A stretch of 64,000 bases of DNA from Pseudorhizobium flavum (GTDB lineage Bacteria; Pseudomonadota; Alphaproteobacteria; Rhizobiales; Rhizobiaceae): contig NZ_LR723670.1 of the NCBI RefSeq assembly GCF_902502825.2, positions 3,991,911 through 4,055,910 on the forward strand, read 5' to 3'. The notes under the pieces were generated by a model. That model did not search any database, was not told the DNA's origin, and saw nothing but the letters and a program-made list of their open reading frames with translations. Both the position numbers and the translations under genes were made by a program. Positions 1 through 9,319 of this stretch are shown here, one piece after another; position 1 is the first letter of the stretch, and every line of letters begins with the position of its first letter.

Positions 1-1144
1 CGATGCATCCGCAACCGCCGCAACGCCGACGATGATGCCCGCGCGCGTCGAAGCCTCGGCGAGCGACATTAGTCAGGCGGCGGAATGGCTGGTGGGAGCG
101 AGGAAGCCGGTCATCTTCGTGCAACGCGGTGCAGGTGACGCCGAGGGCTTCGCAGCGCTCTCGCAGCTTGCAGACCGCTTCTCCATTCCCGTGGTCCATT
201 ACTGGGCGACGCAGATCGGCCTGCCGACCAGCCATCCCATGTGGGCTGGGGCCGATCCGGCTCCGTGGCTCAAGGACGCGGATGTCGTCCTTGTCATAGA
301 CGCGCTGGCGCCGTGGATGCCGGAGATCCATTCGCCGCAGCCCGACGCGAAGGTCATTCACCTCGGACCCAACCCGCTCTTCAGCCGCTTCCCGGTGCGC
401 AACTTCCGCTCCGATCTTTCGATCACGACGGAAACCGCGCCCGGTCTGGTCGCGCTGGCCGCTGCGATGGAAAAGCTGGGTGATCCCGATCCCGCGGGCC
501 GTGAAGCTCGGGCGAGGCCCTTGCGGACAAGACTGACAGAGCAGCGCGAAACGGAGATTGCCGTTGCGCGCGATGAAGACGGGCCGCGGATGACGAAGGC
601 CCATGTGGCCTGGTGCCTGTCCGAAGCGCTGAAGGCACATGAGGCGACAGTGCTGTCCGAACTCGGATGTCCGCTCGCTCCTATGACGCTTGATCACCCG
701 CAGGCATGGTACCAGGAGCCGCATTCCGGCGGCCTTGGCTGGTCTCTTCCCTGCGCAATGGGAATGAAGCTTGCTCGGCCCGATAGACTGGTGGTCGCGA
801 CGCTGGGCGACGGATCATATATGTTCGCCAATCCCGTGGCCTGCCATCAGATCATGGAAGCCTACGATATTCCCGTGCTGATCCTGATCCTCAACAATGC
901 GGAATGGGGAGCGGTGCGGCAATCCGTTGCGATGATGTATCCGGACGGCTATGCGGCCAAGGCGAACCAGATGCCGCTGACCGGGCTTTCGCCCAGTCCG
1001 GATTTCACCAAGATTGCCGAAGCCAGCAATTCATGGGGACGGAAGGTCACGGAACGTGCCGACCTGCCTGCGGCCCTGGAGGCTGCGGTCACGGAGGTGA
1101 TGCAGAACAAGCGCACTGCGCTGCTCGACATACGGGTGGCGTGA
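1..1144 (+). CDS. Thiamine-pyrophosphate-dependent decarboxylase/acetolactate-synthase-like enzyme, 5' truncated
   Basis: The reading frame is open from base 2, so the gene starts before the window and its N-terminal pyrimidine-binding domain is missing. The visible part begins in the central domain and continues into the C-terminal TPP-binding domain. That domain shows the GDGSYMF motif near base 805 and the closing NN near base 893, the usual GDG-x(n)-NN cofactor and Mg2+ site. Family members decarboxylate 2-oxo acids or make acetohydroxy acids. The end is a TGA 52 bases before a TRAP binding protein on the same strand, so the enzyme probably acts on what that transporter imports. The substrate cannot be read from sequence: catabolic POX-like, sulfopyruvate- or benzoylformate-type enzymes are all possible. 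It looks catabolic rather than biosynthetic because no ilvN-like small subunit follows. Confidence 0.85.
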   Translation, partial: DASATAATPTMMPARVEASASDISQAAEWLVGARKPVIFVQRGAGDAEGFAALSQLADRFSIPVVHYWATQIGLPTSHPMWAGADPAPWLKDADVVLVIDALAPWMPEIHSPQPDAKVIHLGPNPLFSRFPVRNFRSDLSITTETAPGLVALAAAMEKLGDPDPAGREARARPLRTRLTEQRETEIAVARDEDGPRMTKAHVAWCLSEALKAHEATVLSELGCPLAPMTLDHPQAWYQEPHSGGLGWSLPCAMGMKLARPDRLVVATLGDGSYMFANPVACHQIMEAYDIPVLILILNNAEWGAVRQSVAMMYPDGYAAKANQMPLTGLSPSPDFTKIAEASNSWGRKVTERADLPAALEAAVTEVMQNKRTALLDIRVA

Positions 1145-1196
1145 TAACATGCCGGGAATGCCGGCGCTTCAGAGGCTAAACAGGGAGGAAATGCCA

Positions 1197-2231
1197 ATGA
1201 AAACCTTGAAGACACTGCTGGTGGCGGCCATGGCCACGACCGCGTTGAGCGCTTCGGCGTCCGCGCAGGAATTTACCCTCAAGCTCCATCATTTCCTGGG
1301 CCCGAAATCGCCGGCTCAGACCCAGATGCTCGAGCCCTGGGCGAAGTCGATTGAGGAAGCCAGCGGCGGCAAGGTCAAGATCGAGATCTATCCGTCGATG
1401 TCGCTCGGCGGCGCCCCTCCGGAACTGATCAGCCAGGTTCGCGACGGCGTCGTTGACCTCATCTGGACGGTCAATGGCTACACGCCGGGGCTCTTCCCGC
1501 GCACGGAAGTCTTCGAACTTCCCTTCATCCACACCAACGACATCAAGGCGACCAATCTTGCGATCCGCGCGATGTTCGACGAGCACCTTGCCGAAGAGTA
1601 CAAGGGCGTGAAGGTGATGTTCCTGCACAGCCATGCAGGCCAGGCCATCCAGATGGTCAAGGACGAAGTCCGCAAGCCGGAAGACCTGGCCGGGAAGAAG
1701 ATGCGCATTCCAACCCGCACCGGCGCATGGGTCATCGAAGCCCTCGGCGCGGCGCCGGCCGCCATGCCGGTTCCGGATATCCCGCAGGCCTTCTCGAAGG
1801 GCGTGGTCGACGGCGCCCTGATCCCTTGGGAGATCATCCCGGCCCTGAAGCTCCAGGATCAGACCGAGTACCAGGTCGAGGGTCACGACATGACCCGCTT
1901 CGGCACCACGATCTTCCAGGTCTCGATGAACCTGGACAAGTGGAACTCGCTGCCGGAAGATGTCCAGAAGGCTTTCATCGATAACTCCAACGAGGAGTGG
2001 CTGGCGAAGGCTGCCGATATCTGGCGGAAGATCGACGATGGCGGCATCAAGGTCGCCACCGACGCCGGCAACACCCACATCGAGCTGACCGAGGAAGAGA
2101 CACAAGCCTTCCAGACGGTGCTTGAACCGGTCGTCGATCGCTGGGTCAAGGAGGTCGATGGCAAGGGGATCGACGGCGCGACCCTGGTGAGCAAGGCCCG
2201 GGAATTGATCTCGGCCAATTCGGCCAAGTAA
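1197..2231 (+). CDS. TRAP transporter substrate-binding protein (DctP family)
   Basis: This is the periplasmic binding protein of a tripartite ATP-independent transporter. The start at 1197 is chosen because AGGGAGGAA at 1182-1190 sits at correct spacing; an in-frame ATG at 1191 is too close to it. The first 24 residues form a classic signal peptide ending in SASAQ, followed by EFTLKLHHFLGPKSP, typical of the mature N-terminus of DctP proteins. The motif KMRIPTRTGAWVIEALGAAP contains the conserved arginine region that binds the ligand carboxylate. The length of 344 residues is usual for the family. The Q and M membrane subunits follow at 4 and 3 bases, so the three form one transcription unit. 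The ligand is presumably an organic acid handled by the preceding TPP enzyme. Confidence 0.93.
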   Translation: MKTLKTLLVAAMATTALSASASAQEFTLKLHHFLGPKSPAQTQMLEPWAKSIEEASGGKVKIEIYPSMSLGGAPPELISQVRDGVVDLIWTVNGYTPGLFPRTEVFELPFIHTNDIKATNLAIRAMFDEHLAEEYKGVKVMFLHSHAGQAIQMVKDEVRKPEDLAGKKMRIPTRTGAWVIEALGAAPAAMPVPDIPQAFSKGVVDGALIPWEIIPALKLQDQTEYQVEGHDMTRFGTTIFQVSMNLDKWNSLPEDVQKAFIDNSNEEWLAKAADIWRKIDDGGIKVATDAGNTHIELTEEETQAFQTVLEPVVDRWVKEVDGKGIDGATLVSKARELISANSAK

Positions 2232-2235
2232 GACG

Positions 2236-2763
2236 ATGGCGGTCGGACGAGCCGGCAAAAGGGGGGTGGGGCTGAAAGGCCTCACCCACCGCATCATCAC
2301 CGCCTGGGCGCTCGCCGGTGGCGTTGTCATTCTCCTGGTGGTAGCCATCCAGACGATCAGCGTCATCACGGGTGCGTTCGGCAACCCGTTGCCCGGAGAC
2401 TTCGAACTGACCGAGCTGGGTGTCGCGGTCGGCGTCTTCTGCTTCCTGCCATACTGCCAGTTGACCGATGCCAACGTCACCGCGGATATCTTCACATCCG
2501 GATTGACGCAGCGTTCGCGTGCGGTGCTGATCTTGCTCTCCGCGCTCGTGGCCCTGGTATTCGCCGCCATCATGGCGTGGAGAACCTGGATCGGGACGCT
2601 CGACCAATTCGAATACGACTATCAGACGGCAATCCTGCAGATCCCGATCGGCTACGCTTTCATCCCGATCGTCATCTCCCTCCTGCTCCTTGTCCTGGCG
2701 TCGTTGGTGACGCTGGCGGAGAGCTATCGCGACATCGCTCACCCACAGCAGGAACGTATGTAA
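2236..2763 (+). CDS. TRAP transporter small permease (DctQ family)
   Basis: A 175-residue membrane protein with four hydrophobic segments (about residues 20-45, 60-80, 92-112 and 135-160), the expected topology of the small Q subunit. The FELTELGVAVGVFCFL region corresponds to the conserved E-L segment of second helices in DctQ proteins. It starts 4 bases after the binding-protein stop and ends 3 bases before the large permease. The ribosome-binding site is weak, which suggests translational coupling. DctQ forms a complex with the M subunit in the inner membrane. An internal GTG at 2266 is a possible alternative start, because the residues before it are basic and poorly conserved in character. 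Confidence 0.88.
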   Translation: MAVGRAGKRGVGLKGLTHRIITAWALAGGVVILLVVAIQTISVITGAFGNPLPGDFELTELGVAVGVFCFLPYCQLTDANVTADIFTSGLTQRSRAVLILLSALVALVFAAIMAWRTWIGTLDQFEYDYQTAILQIPIGYAFIPIVISLLLLVLASLVTLAESYRDIAHPQQERM

Positions 2764-2766
2764 CGC

Positions 2767-4092
2767 ATGGATCAGAGTCTCCTACTCGGGCTTGTGGGCC
2801 TTGCAGCGCTTGTCATCCTCATCGGCATACGGATGCCGATTGCCTATGCGATGATCCTTGTCGGCGCGCTGGGCACCGTGGCCCTGAACGGCCACGCGGT
2901 AATTCTCAACCAGTTGAAGACGCTCGGTTTCAGCCAGTTCTCCAAATATGACATGTCGGTCATCCCGATGTTCGTGCTGATGGGCTACATCGCCACCCGC
3001 GCTGGCCTGTCGCAGGACCTTTTCCGCGCCGCCAACGCCTGGTTCGGGCGTATGCGCGGCGGCGTCGCCATGTCTGCCATTGCCGCCTGCGCGGGGTTCG
3101 GCGCCGTCTGCGGTTCATCGCTGGCGACGGCCACCACCATGGGCCAGGTGGCCCTTCCCGAGTTGAAGCGGTACCGCTATTCCGGCGCGCTGGCGACCGG
3201 CACGCTGGCGGCTGGCGGCCTTCTGGGAATCCTGATACCGCCTTCGGTCGTTCTTGTCGTCTATGCGGTCATTGTCGAGGCGAATATCGTCTCCATGTTT
3301 GCCGCCGCACTGTTCCCCGGCCTCATCGCCGTCGTGCTCTTCATCCTGGTGATCGCAATCTACGTGCGGGTCGTCCCGGATTCCGGTCCGGCCGGAGACA
3401 GGATCTCCTGGTCGGAGTGGATTTCGGCCACCTTGGGAGTCGTTCCCGTCCTCGGCATCTTCGTCATCGTCATCGGTGGCATCTATGTCGGTCTCTACAA
3501 TCCGACTCCGGCTGCGGCCGTCGGTGTCGCCCTGGTGGCGCTCGACGGGTCACTCAGGCGTGGCGTGCGCCTGTCCGATTATCGCTGGGCGCTGCTGGAG
3601 ACGGCGAAAACCAGCGGGATGATCTATCTGATCCTGTTCGGCGCCGAACTCCTGAAGATCTTCATGTCCCGGGGCGGCGTGCCCCAGGCCGCCGCGGAGA
3701 TGATGGTCAATTCTGGCCTCTCGCCGATGGTGATCCTCATCCTGCTGCTTCTTGCGCTGATCGTCCTGGGCTGCCTCATGGATTCGATGTCGATGATCCT
3801 GCTGGTCATGCCCTTCTTCTGGCCGGTGGTGAGCGAACTCGATTTCGGCATGCCGACAGAGGACGTGAAGATCTGGTTCGGCGTCCTGGCGCTGATCGTC
3901 GTGGAGCTCGGGTTGATCACGCCGCCTGTCGGGATGAACGTGTTTGTCATCAGCTCCTTGGCGAAGGACGTGCCGATGAGCCAGACATTCAAGGGTGTGG
4001 CCCCGTTCTTCCTGGGCGAGCTTGTGCGGCTGGCACTGTTGATTGCCTTTCCGGTGATCTCGCTCTGGCTGCCACGGCTGATCTCTGGCTGA
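2767..4092 (+). CDS. TRAP transporter large permease (DctM family)
   Basis: A 441-residue multi-spanning membrane protein, the usual size for the transport-competent M subunit. It shows family landmarks: GFGAVCGSSLATATTMGQVA, the GILIPPSVVLVVYA segment with the double proline, and the late LGLITPPVGMNVFVISS segment, which form the substrate and Na+ pathway. It follows the Q subunit by 3 bases and completes a P-Q-M operon. A possible stem-loop lies just after the stop. TRAP systems use an ion gradient rather than ATP, so uptake here needs no ATPase. Confidence 0.93.
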   Translation: MDQSLLLGLVGLAALVILIGIRMPIAYAMILVGALGTVALNGHAVILNQLKTLGFSQFSKYDMSVIPMFVLMGYIATRAGLSQDLFRAANAWFGRMRGGVAMSAIAACAGFGAVCGSSLATATTMGQVALPELKRYRYSGALATGTLAAGGLLGILIPPSVVLVVYAVIVEANIVSMFAAALFPGLIAVVLFILVIAIYVRVVPDSGPAGDRISWSEWISATLGVVPVLGIFVIVIGGIYVGLYNPTPAAAVGVALVALDGSLRRGVRLSDYRWALLETAKTSGMIYLILFGAELLKIFMSRGGVPQAAAEMMVNSGLSPMVILILLLLALIVLGCLMDSMSMILLVMPFFWPVVSELDFGMPTEDVKIWFGVLALIVVELGLITPPVGMNVFVISSLAKDVPMSQTFKGVAPFFLGELVRLALLIAFPVISLWLPRLISG

Positions 4093-4116
4093 ACCGGGCT
4101 CTGCCGGTCGAGCGGT

Positions 4117-4141
4117 CCCCATCAACTCGGCCATGATGGGG
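4117..4141 (+). terminator. Possible stem-loop terminator after the first TRAP operon
   Basis: CCCCATCA at 4117-4124 and TGATGGGG at 4134-4141 form a perfect 8-bp stem with a 9-base loop, 24 bases after the dctM stop. No U-run follows, so it may instead be an mRNA-stabilising hairpin or a weak terminator. Confidence 0.4.
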
Positions 4142-4269
4142 GCATTCACGTCGCTCGCGGACGCCTATGCCCGTTGGTGGAACTTCGGAGGGTCGATCCG
4201 GTTCGCTCCTTGTGCCTCGCGCTTCGGATCGCGGGCGCGATAGCGATCGTCCCAACGGAAGGTATTCGG

Positions 4270-4776
4270 ATGTACAGGTCTCTCCCCGGCATATTGATTC
4301 TTGTCCTGCTGTTCCTGCCGGCTGGCCTCGCGCCGGCTTTTGCCCAGCAGGATGAGAAGCGGATGTTCGCCGACCGTCTGACCAGCCTGAGCAACTTCGT
4401 GCTGAAGTCGGCAGAGGTTGCGGCGTCTCGCGGACAGGAGGAATTCGTCAAGACCTTCGCCCAGACGGTAACGGATCAGATGCGGCAGGGGTTCGGGGTG
4501 GAGCTTGTGGAAGCGATCAGACAGGAGGGCCTCGATCCCTCGCCCGAACTGTCTCCGGAATATCAGAACAAGCTTCAGGCTCTCGAGACGGCAACTGAGG
4601 AGCAGTTCAGCAACGCCTACTTCTCAGCCCAGGTGCTGGCGCTGGAAAGCATGATCCAGCTGATAGAGGAGTATCAGCAGACCGGGCAGGACGGAGCGCT
4701 GAAGGCCTTCGCCGCCAACCACTTGGGTGGGCTCAGGACCCTCTATATCCGCGCTCAGGAATTCTCCGTCCCCTAG
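4270..4776 (+). CDS. Secreted DUF4142-like helical protein
   Basis: The start at 4270 is preferred over an upstream in-frame GTG at 4174 because GGAAGG lies 7 bases upstream and the next residues form a clean signal peptide ending LAPAFAQQ. The mature part, about 140 residues, is nearly all amphipathic helix. Segments such as FVKTFAQTVTDQM and the repeated A/E-rich helices resemble the four-helix DUF4142 family, whose function is poorly known. That assignment rests on pattern resemblance only. It stands between a TRAP operon and a peptide ABC importer, with about 180 bases on either side, so it may be its own transcription unit. Confidence 0.6.
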   Translation: MYRSLPGILILVLLFLPAGLAPAFAQQDEKRMFADRLTSLSNFVLKSAEVAASRGQEEFVKTFAQTVTDQMRQGFGVELVEAIRQEGLDPSPELSPEYQNKLQALETATEEQFSNAYFSAQVLALESMIQLIEEYQQTGQDGALKAFAANHLGGLRTLYIRAQEFSVP

Positions 4777-4964
4777 CGGCCATCATGGTCGCGCCGGCTT
4801 TCTTTGGCGAACTGGTCTGGCAACACCCCAAAAGCGACAGTTCGAGTTGGCGGCGCGGTCGCGGCGGTGGGTCCGTCGGCCGCCCGTGCACGCTTCAGCC
4901 TTGCCATCGGGGATCACGGGGTTAAGTTACCTGCCAAACGGGCCAAATCGAAAGGATCTTCCCC

Positions 4965-6518
4965 ATGAAGAGGCTGTTTCACCGCGCGGCCGTTGTCGCC
5001 GCGCTTGCGCTGTTTGGCGTTTCGGCGGTAGCGCAGACACCCCCGAATGTTCTGGTCGTCGGACAGATCGCCGAGCCGAAGTCGCTCGATCCTCATGCAG
5101 TCACTGCAACGAATGACTTCCGTATCTTGGTCAACCTTTATGACGGGCTCGTCCGTTACAAGGATGGGACGCTCGAGGTGGAGCCGGCGCTGGCGGAGAG
5201 CTGGACGATCTCCGATGACGGTAAGACCTATACCTTCAAGCTCCGGCAAGGCGTTACGTTCCATGATGGGTCCGCGTTCAATGCCGAGGCGGTGAAGTTC
5301 AACTTCGACCGGATGCTGAAGGACGACCATCCCTTCCACGATACGGGGCCTTTCCCGCTGTCCTTCAATTTCTCGGCTGTCGAGGCGGTCAACGTCATCG
5401 ACGACAGCACCGTCGAGTTCAAGCTGAACGAACCCTTCGCGCCCTTCCTGTCCAACCTCGCCTATCCGACAGGCCTGATCGTCTCGCCGGCCGCGGTGGA
5501 GCAGCATGGCAAGGATTTCGGACGCAATCCGTCGGGAACCGGGCCGTTCAAGTTCGCAGAGTGGAAGTCCAACCAGCTCGTGGCTGCTGAACGCAACAAC
5601 GATTACTGGGATGGCGCGCCGGCGCTGGAGGCGGTTGTCTTTCGGCCGATCACCGATGCCAACACGCGCATCGCGGAAATGATGGCAGGCGGCATCGACA
5701 TAATGGTGGAAGTGCCGCCGGACAACCTGGCGTCATTCCGCTCCGACGCCAACCTGAATGTTGTGGAGCAGGCCGGCCCGCATGTCTGGTTCGCCATCCT
5801 CAACACCAAGGAGGGACCGTTCGCCGACAAGCTTGTCCGGCAGGCTGCAAACTATGCCGTCAACAAGGAAACCCTCGTCAACGATGTGCTTCAGGGCACC
5901 GCCACCGTTGCCGCGGGGCCGATCCCGCCCGCCTTCAACTGGGTCGAAAGCTCTGTGGAGCCCTACCCACACGACCCGGAGCGAGCGAAGCAACTCCTCG
6001 CCGAAGCAGGCGTCGAAAATCCGAAGATCACCTTCTACGTGACCGAGGGCGGGTCAGGAATGCTCAACCCTGTCACCATGGGTGCCGCCATACAGGCGGA
6101 CCTGCAGGCCGTCGGTTTCGATGTCGCCATAGAGAGCTACGAGTGGAACACGTTCCTGGGGCGGGTGAACGAAGGGCTGGAAGGCAAGGCTGACATGGCC
6201 GAGATGGCCTGGATGACCAATGATCCGGACACGGTGCCGTATCTTACGCTCCGCACCGAAGCCTCGCCGGAGAATGGTGGCTTCAACTCCGGCTACTATT
6301 CCAACCCGGAGGTCGATGCACTGCTGGCCAAGGCCCGGACCTCCACCGACCAGGCTGAGCGCGCCGAGCTTTATGCGAAAGTGCAGGAGATCGTCCATGA
6401 GGATGCGCCCTGGCTCTTTGTTGCCAACTGGGTCCAGAACGCAGTGACGACCGCAGCCGTGCAAGGCTTCAAGCTCCAGCCGTCGTTCCTGCTGCACCTG
6501 AAGGACGTCACCAAGTAG
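4965..6518 (+). CDS. Peptide-type ABC transporter substrate-binding protein (SBP family 5)
   Basis: A 517-residue periplasmic binding protein of the DppA/OppA/NikA class. AAGGA precedes the ATG at 4965, and a signal peptide ends in VSAVAQ. Family features include IAEPKSLDPHAVT near the mature N-terminus, LAESWTISDDGKTYTFKLR, and FNFDRMLKDD before the ligand lobe. It heads a tight cluster with two permeases and two ATPase domains, which makes a complete importer. The ligand could be a peptide, opine, glutathione-like compound or other amphiphile. The nearby gamma-glutamyltransferase on the other strand makes a gamma-glutamyl compound an attractive guess, but this is inference. Confidence 0.92.
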   Translation: MKRLFHRAAVVAALALFGVSAVAQTPPNVLVVGQIAEPKSLDPHAVTATNDFRILVNLYDGLVRYKDGTLEVEPALAESWTISDDGKTYTFKLRQGVTFHDGSAFNAEAVKFNFDRMLKDDHPFHDTGPFPLSFNFSAVEAVNVIDDSTVEFKLNEPFAPFLSNLAYPTGLIVSPAAVEQHGKDFGRNPSGTGPFKFAEWKSNQLVAAERNNDYWDGAPALEAVVFRPITDANTRIAEMMAGGIDIMVEVPPDNLASFRSDANLNVVEQAGPHVWFAILNTKEGPFADKLVRQAANYAVNKETLVNDVLQGTATVAAGPIPPAFNWVESSVEPYPHDPERAKQLLAEAGVENPKITFYVTEGGSGMLNPVTMGAAIQADLQAVGFDVAIESYEWNTFLGRVNEGLEGKADMAEMAWMTNDPDTVPYLTLRTEASPENGGFNSGYYSNPEVDALLAKARTSTDQAERAELYAKVQEIVHEDAPWLFVANWVQNAVTTAAVQGFKLQPSFLLHLKDVTK

Positions 6519-6578
6519 CCGTCCCTGCCTTTGCCGGTTCCCGCGCGGGAGCCGGCGAACCCTTCTCGGAGGCTGTTC

Positions 6579-7526
6579 ATGCCTGCCTATGTCGCCAAGC
6601 GGCTGCTTTCGGTCTTTCCCGTTCTGTTCGGCCTCTCCGTCATCGTCTTCCTGGTGATGTCGATGATCCCCGGCGATCCCGCGACCGCCATACTCGGCGC
6701 CTATGCAACCCCGGAGAATGTCGAGCGCATCAATCGTGATCTTGGGCTCGATAAGCCGTTGGTGCAGCAGTACTTCATCTGGATCGGGAATGTCCTCCAG
6801 GGAGACTTCGGTCGCTCCTTTGCGCTCAATCGTCCTGTCCTCGACGAGGTGCTGGAACGGTTCCAGGCGACGCTTGTCCTTGCCGGCGTGTCGCTCATCC
6901 TCTGCTCGATCATCGGTCTTCTCGCAGGTGTCGTCTCGGCGGTCCGCCAGTTCGGTTGGGCCGACAAGCTCATCACCTTCGCGGTCCTCGCCGGCATATC
7001 CATGCCGTCCTTCTGGCTCGGGCTGATCCTCATTCTGCTGTTCGCAGTGAAGTGGCGGCTGCTACCGGCAAGCGGGATGTATGCGATCTATGGGGGCGGT
7101 GACCTGAAGGACCTTCTGCTCCACCTGATCCTGCCCGCCGCGACCCTCGCTGTTGTCGCCGCCGGTGTTATAGCCCGGCTGACGCGCGCTGCCATGCTGG
7201 AGGTGCTCCGCCAGGATTTTGTCCGCACCGCCCGTGCCAAGGGGGTACCGGAACGGCAGGTCGTCTACCGCCACGCCTTCCGTGCCGCGCTCGTCAGCGT
7301 CATCCCCGTCATCGGGATTCAGGCTGGCTTCGTGCTCGGCGGCGCCGTCTACATCGAAACCGTGTTCCAGTGGCCCGGTATCGGCGCCATGCTCGTGAAT
7401 GCGATCTCTACCCGCGACATACTCCTGGTCCAGGGCGGGGTCCTCGTCGTCGCAGCGAGCTATGTCCTCTTCAACCTCGCGGCGGACATTCTGCAAACCA
7501 TGCTTGACCCAAGGATCCGCTCATGA
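6579..7526 (+). CDS. ABC transporter permease, DppB type
   Basis: The start at 6579 has CGGAGG at 6567-6572; an earlier in-frame start at 6531 lacks a site and would add a non-hydrophobic leader. The 315-residue protein begins MPAYVAKRLLSVFPVLFGLS, the typical DppB/GsiC N-terminal helix. It carries the binding-protein-dependent permease signature region around DFVRTARAKGVPERQVVYRH (the EAA loop that contacts the ATPase). The next gene overlaps its stop by 4 bases (ATGA, 7523-7526), so the two are translationally coupled. It is one half of the membrane pore of the importer encoded at 4965-10119. Confidence 0.93.
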   Translation: MPAYVAKRLLSVFPVLFGLSVIVFLVMSMIPGDPATAILGAYATPENVERINRDLGLDKPLVQQYFIWIGNVLQGDFGRSFALNRPVLDEVLERFQATLVLAGVSLILCSIIGLLAGVVSAVRQFGWADKLITFAVLAGISMPSFWLGLILILLFAVKWRLLPASGMYAIYGGGDLKDLLLHLILPAATLAVVAAGVIARLTRAAMLEVLRQDFVRTARAKGVPERQVVYRHAFRAALVSVIPVIGIQAGFVLGGAVYIETVFQWPGIGAMLVNAISTRDILLVQGGVLVVAASYVLFNLAADILQTMLDPRIRS

Positions 7527-9319
7527 CCGACAGTCTGATGGTGGTGCCGGCGCCGAAGGCGGGGTCGCAGCGCGTTTCCTCCTGGAGCCTGCTCCTACAT
7601 AACCGCCTCGCGGCCATCGGGCTGTGCCTCTTGGGAATGCTTGTGCTGGTCGCGCTCCTGGCACCGATCCTGCCGCTGCCCGATCCGAACGCAACAGCGC
7701 CGGCGGAGCGGCTGCGACCCGTCCTCTCCGAGGGTCACCTTCTCGGCACGGATGAGTTGGGGCGCGACATCCTCAGCCGCCTCATCTGGGGCAGTCGCGT
7801 CTCCATGACCGTCGGCTTTTCGGCAACACTGGTCGCGGCAGTGATCGGTTCGGCGATCGGCCTCGTCTCCGGCTATGCGGGCGGCCGGACCGACAACCTG
7901 ATGATGCGCGGCATCGACATGCTGATGGCCTTTCCCTACATCCTTTTGGCGCTTGCAATTGTTGCGGTGCTGGGGCCAGGGCTGATGAACGCCCTCTACG
8001 CGATCGCAGTCGTCAACATCCCCTTCTTCGCCCGCAACGTCCGGGGCGTGACCCTGGCACTGTCCCATGCGGAGTTTGTCGATGCAGCACGTCTGTCCGG
8101 CAAGGGCCATATCTCCATCCTTGGGACCGAGATCCTCCCCAACGTCCTGCCGGTGATCGTCATCACCATGTCGACGACCGCAGGATGGATGATCCTGGAA
8201 ACGGCAGGCCTCAGCTTCCTCGGCCTCGGCGCGCAACCGCCCCAGGCGGACCTGGGCTCGATGCTCGGCGAGGGCAGGGCGCAGCTCTTCACGGCGCCGC
8301 ATGTCTCCGTCGTGCCGGGCCTGATGATCTTCCTGATCGTCATCAGCTTGAACGTCCTAGGTGACGGCATCCGCGACGTGCTCGATCCTCGGCTCCGATC
8401 CGGCGCGCTTTTGCGCCCCGGTCCCCGCACGGCGGTCGATCCCGTTCGCGCAAGGCCGCCGTCCGCCAACCCGGATGCCGTGCTGGATGTCCAGGGGCTG
8501 GAAACAGGCTTCACCCGCAACGGCTACTATTCGGCCGCCGTGAAGGACGTCTCGCTTCACCTTCAGCGGGGCGAGTGCCTGGGATTGATCGGCGAGAGCG
8601 GGTCGGGCAAGAGCGTGACGGCCCTGTCTGTCATGGGGCTCGTGAATTCCCCGCCCGGCATCATTCGCAACGGCGCAATCTATCTCCATGGTGAGGACGT
8701 TCTCGCCATGCCGGAGACGAAGCTGATTGCCTGCAGGGGAAGCCGGGTTGCCTATATCTTCCAGGATCCGCTGACGACGCTGCATCCGATGCATCCCATC
8801 GGCCGACAGGTGGAGGAGGCAATCGCCGCCCATCAGAGGCTGGACCGCCGTTCCCTTCAGGAGCGCAGCATTGCGCTTCTCGAGCGGGTCGGCATTCCGG
8901 AGGCCGGCGAGCGGGCAAGGCACTTCCCCCATCAGCTTTCCGGCGGGCAGCGCCAGCGGGTCGGCATTGCCATGGCGCTCGCCAATGATCCGGATGTCAT
9001 CATTGCCGACGAGCCAACCACGGCGCTGGATGTCACGGTCCAGGCGCAGATCCTCGATCTGCTAAGGGACCTGCAGAAGGAACGGGGCATGGCGCTTCTG
9101 TTCATCACCCATGACTTCGGCGTGGTGGCGGAGATCTGCGACCGCGTCGCCGTGATGAAGGACGGTGCGGTGGTGGAGATGGGCGAAACACGCGCAGTGC
9201 TAGCCAATCCGGAACACGATTACACGAAGCGGCTGATCGCCTGTGTTCCGGAGATCGGGCAGGGGAAGACCTTCCTGGAACGCGTATCGGTACTCTTCCG
9301 GTCGGAGAACCGCGCATGA
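7523..9319 (+). CDS. Fused ABC permease (DppC type) and ATP-binding protein (DppD type)
   Basis: A single 598-residue frame joins two proteins that are usually separate. Residues 1 to about 295 are a DppC-like permease, with [19 protein letters not shown] near the N-terminus and an EAA loop around [14 protein letters not shown]. After a linker rich in Pro and Arg (about 297-320), a nucleotide-binding domain follows: Walker [10 protein letters not shown] near residue 357, signature LSGGQRQRV near 472 and Walker [12 protein letters not shown] near 493. The C-terminus ends before a clear OppD-type C-terminal extension. It overlaps both neighbours by 4-base ATGA junctions. Such permease-ATPase fusions exist in public annotation of this transporter class, so this is a natural fusion rather than an error. 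Confidence 0.93.
   Translation: MTDSLMVVPAPKAGSQRVSSWSLLLHNRLAAIGLCLLGMLVLVALLAPILPLPDPNATAPAERLRPVLSEGHLLGTDELGRDILSRLIWGSRVSMTVGFSATLVAAVIGSAIGLVSGYAGGRTDNLMMRGIDMLMAFPYILLALAIVAVLGPGLMNALYAIAVVNIPFFARNVRGVTLALSHAEFVDAARLSGKGHISILGTEILPNVLPVIVITMSTTAGWMILETAGLSFLGLGAQPPQADLGSMLGEGRAQLFTAPHVSVVPGLMIFLIVISLNVLGDGIRDVLDPRLRSGALLRPGPRTAVDPVRARPPSANPDAVLDVQGLETGFTRNGYYSAAVKDVSLHLQRGECLGLIGESGSGKSVTALSVMGLVNSPPGIIRNGAIYLHGEDVLAMPETKLIACRGSRVAYIFQDPLTTLHPMHPIGRQVEEAIAAHQRLDRRSLQERSIALLERVGIPEAGERARHFPHQLSGGQRQRVGIAMALANDPDVIIADEPTTALDVTVQAQILDLLRDLQKERGMALLFITHDFGVVAEICDRVAVMKDGAVVEMGETRAVLANPEHDYTKRLIACVPEIGQGKTFLERVSVLFRSENRA

Noticed and set aside
1176..2573. 465-codon minus-strand open frame opposite the TRAP P and Q genes
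   Set aside because: It is a high-GC antisense shadow of clear TRAP genes with no domain of its own.
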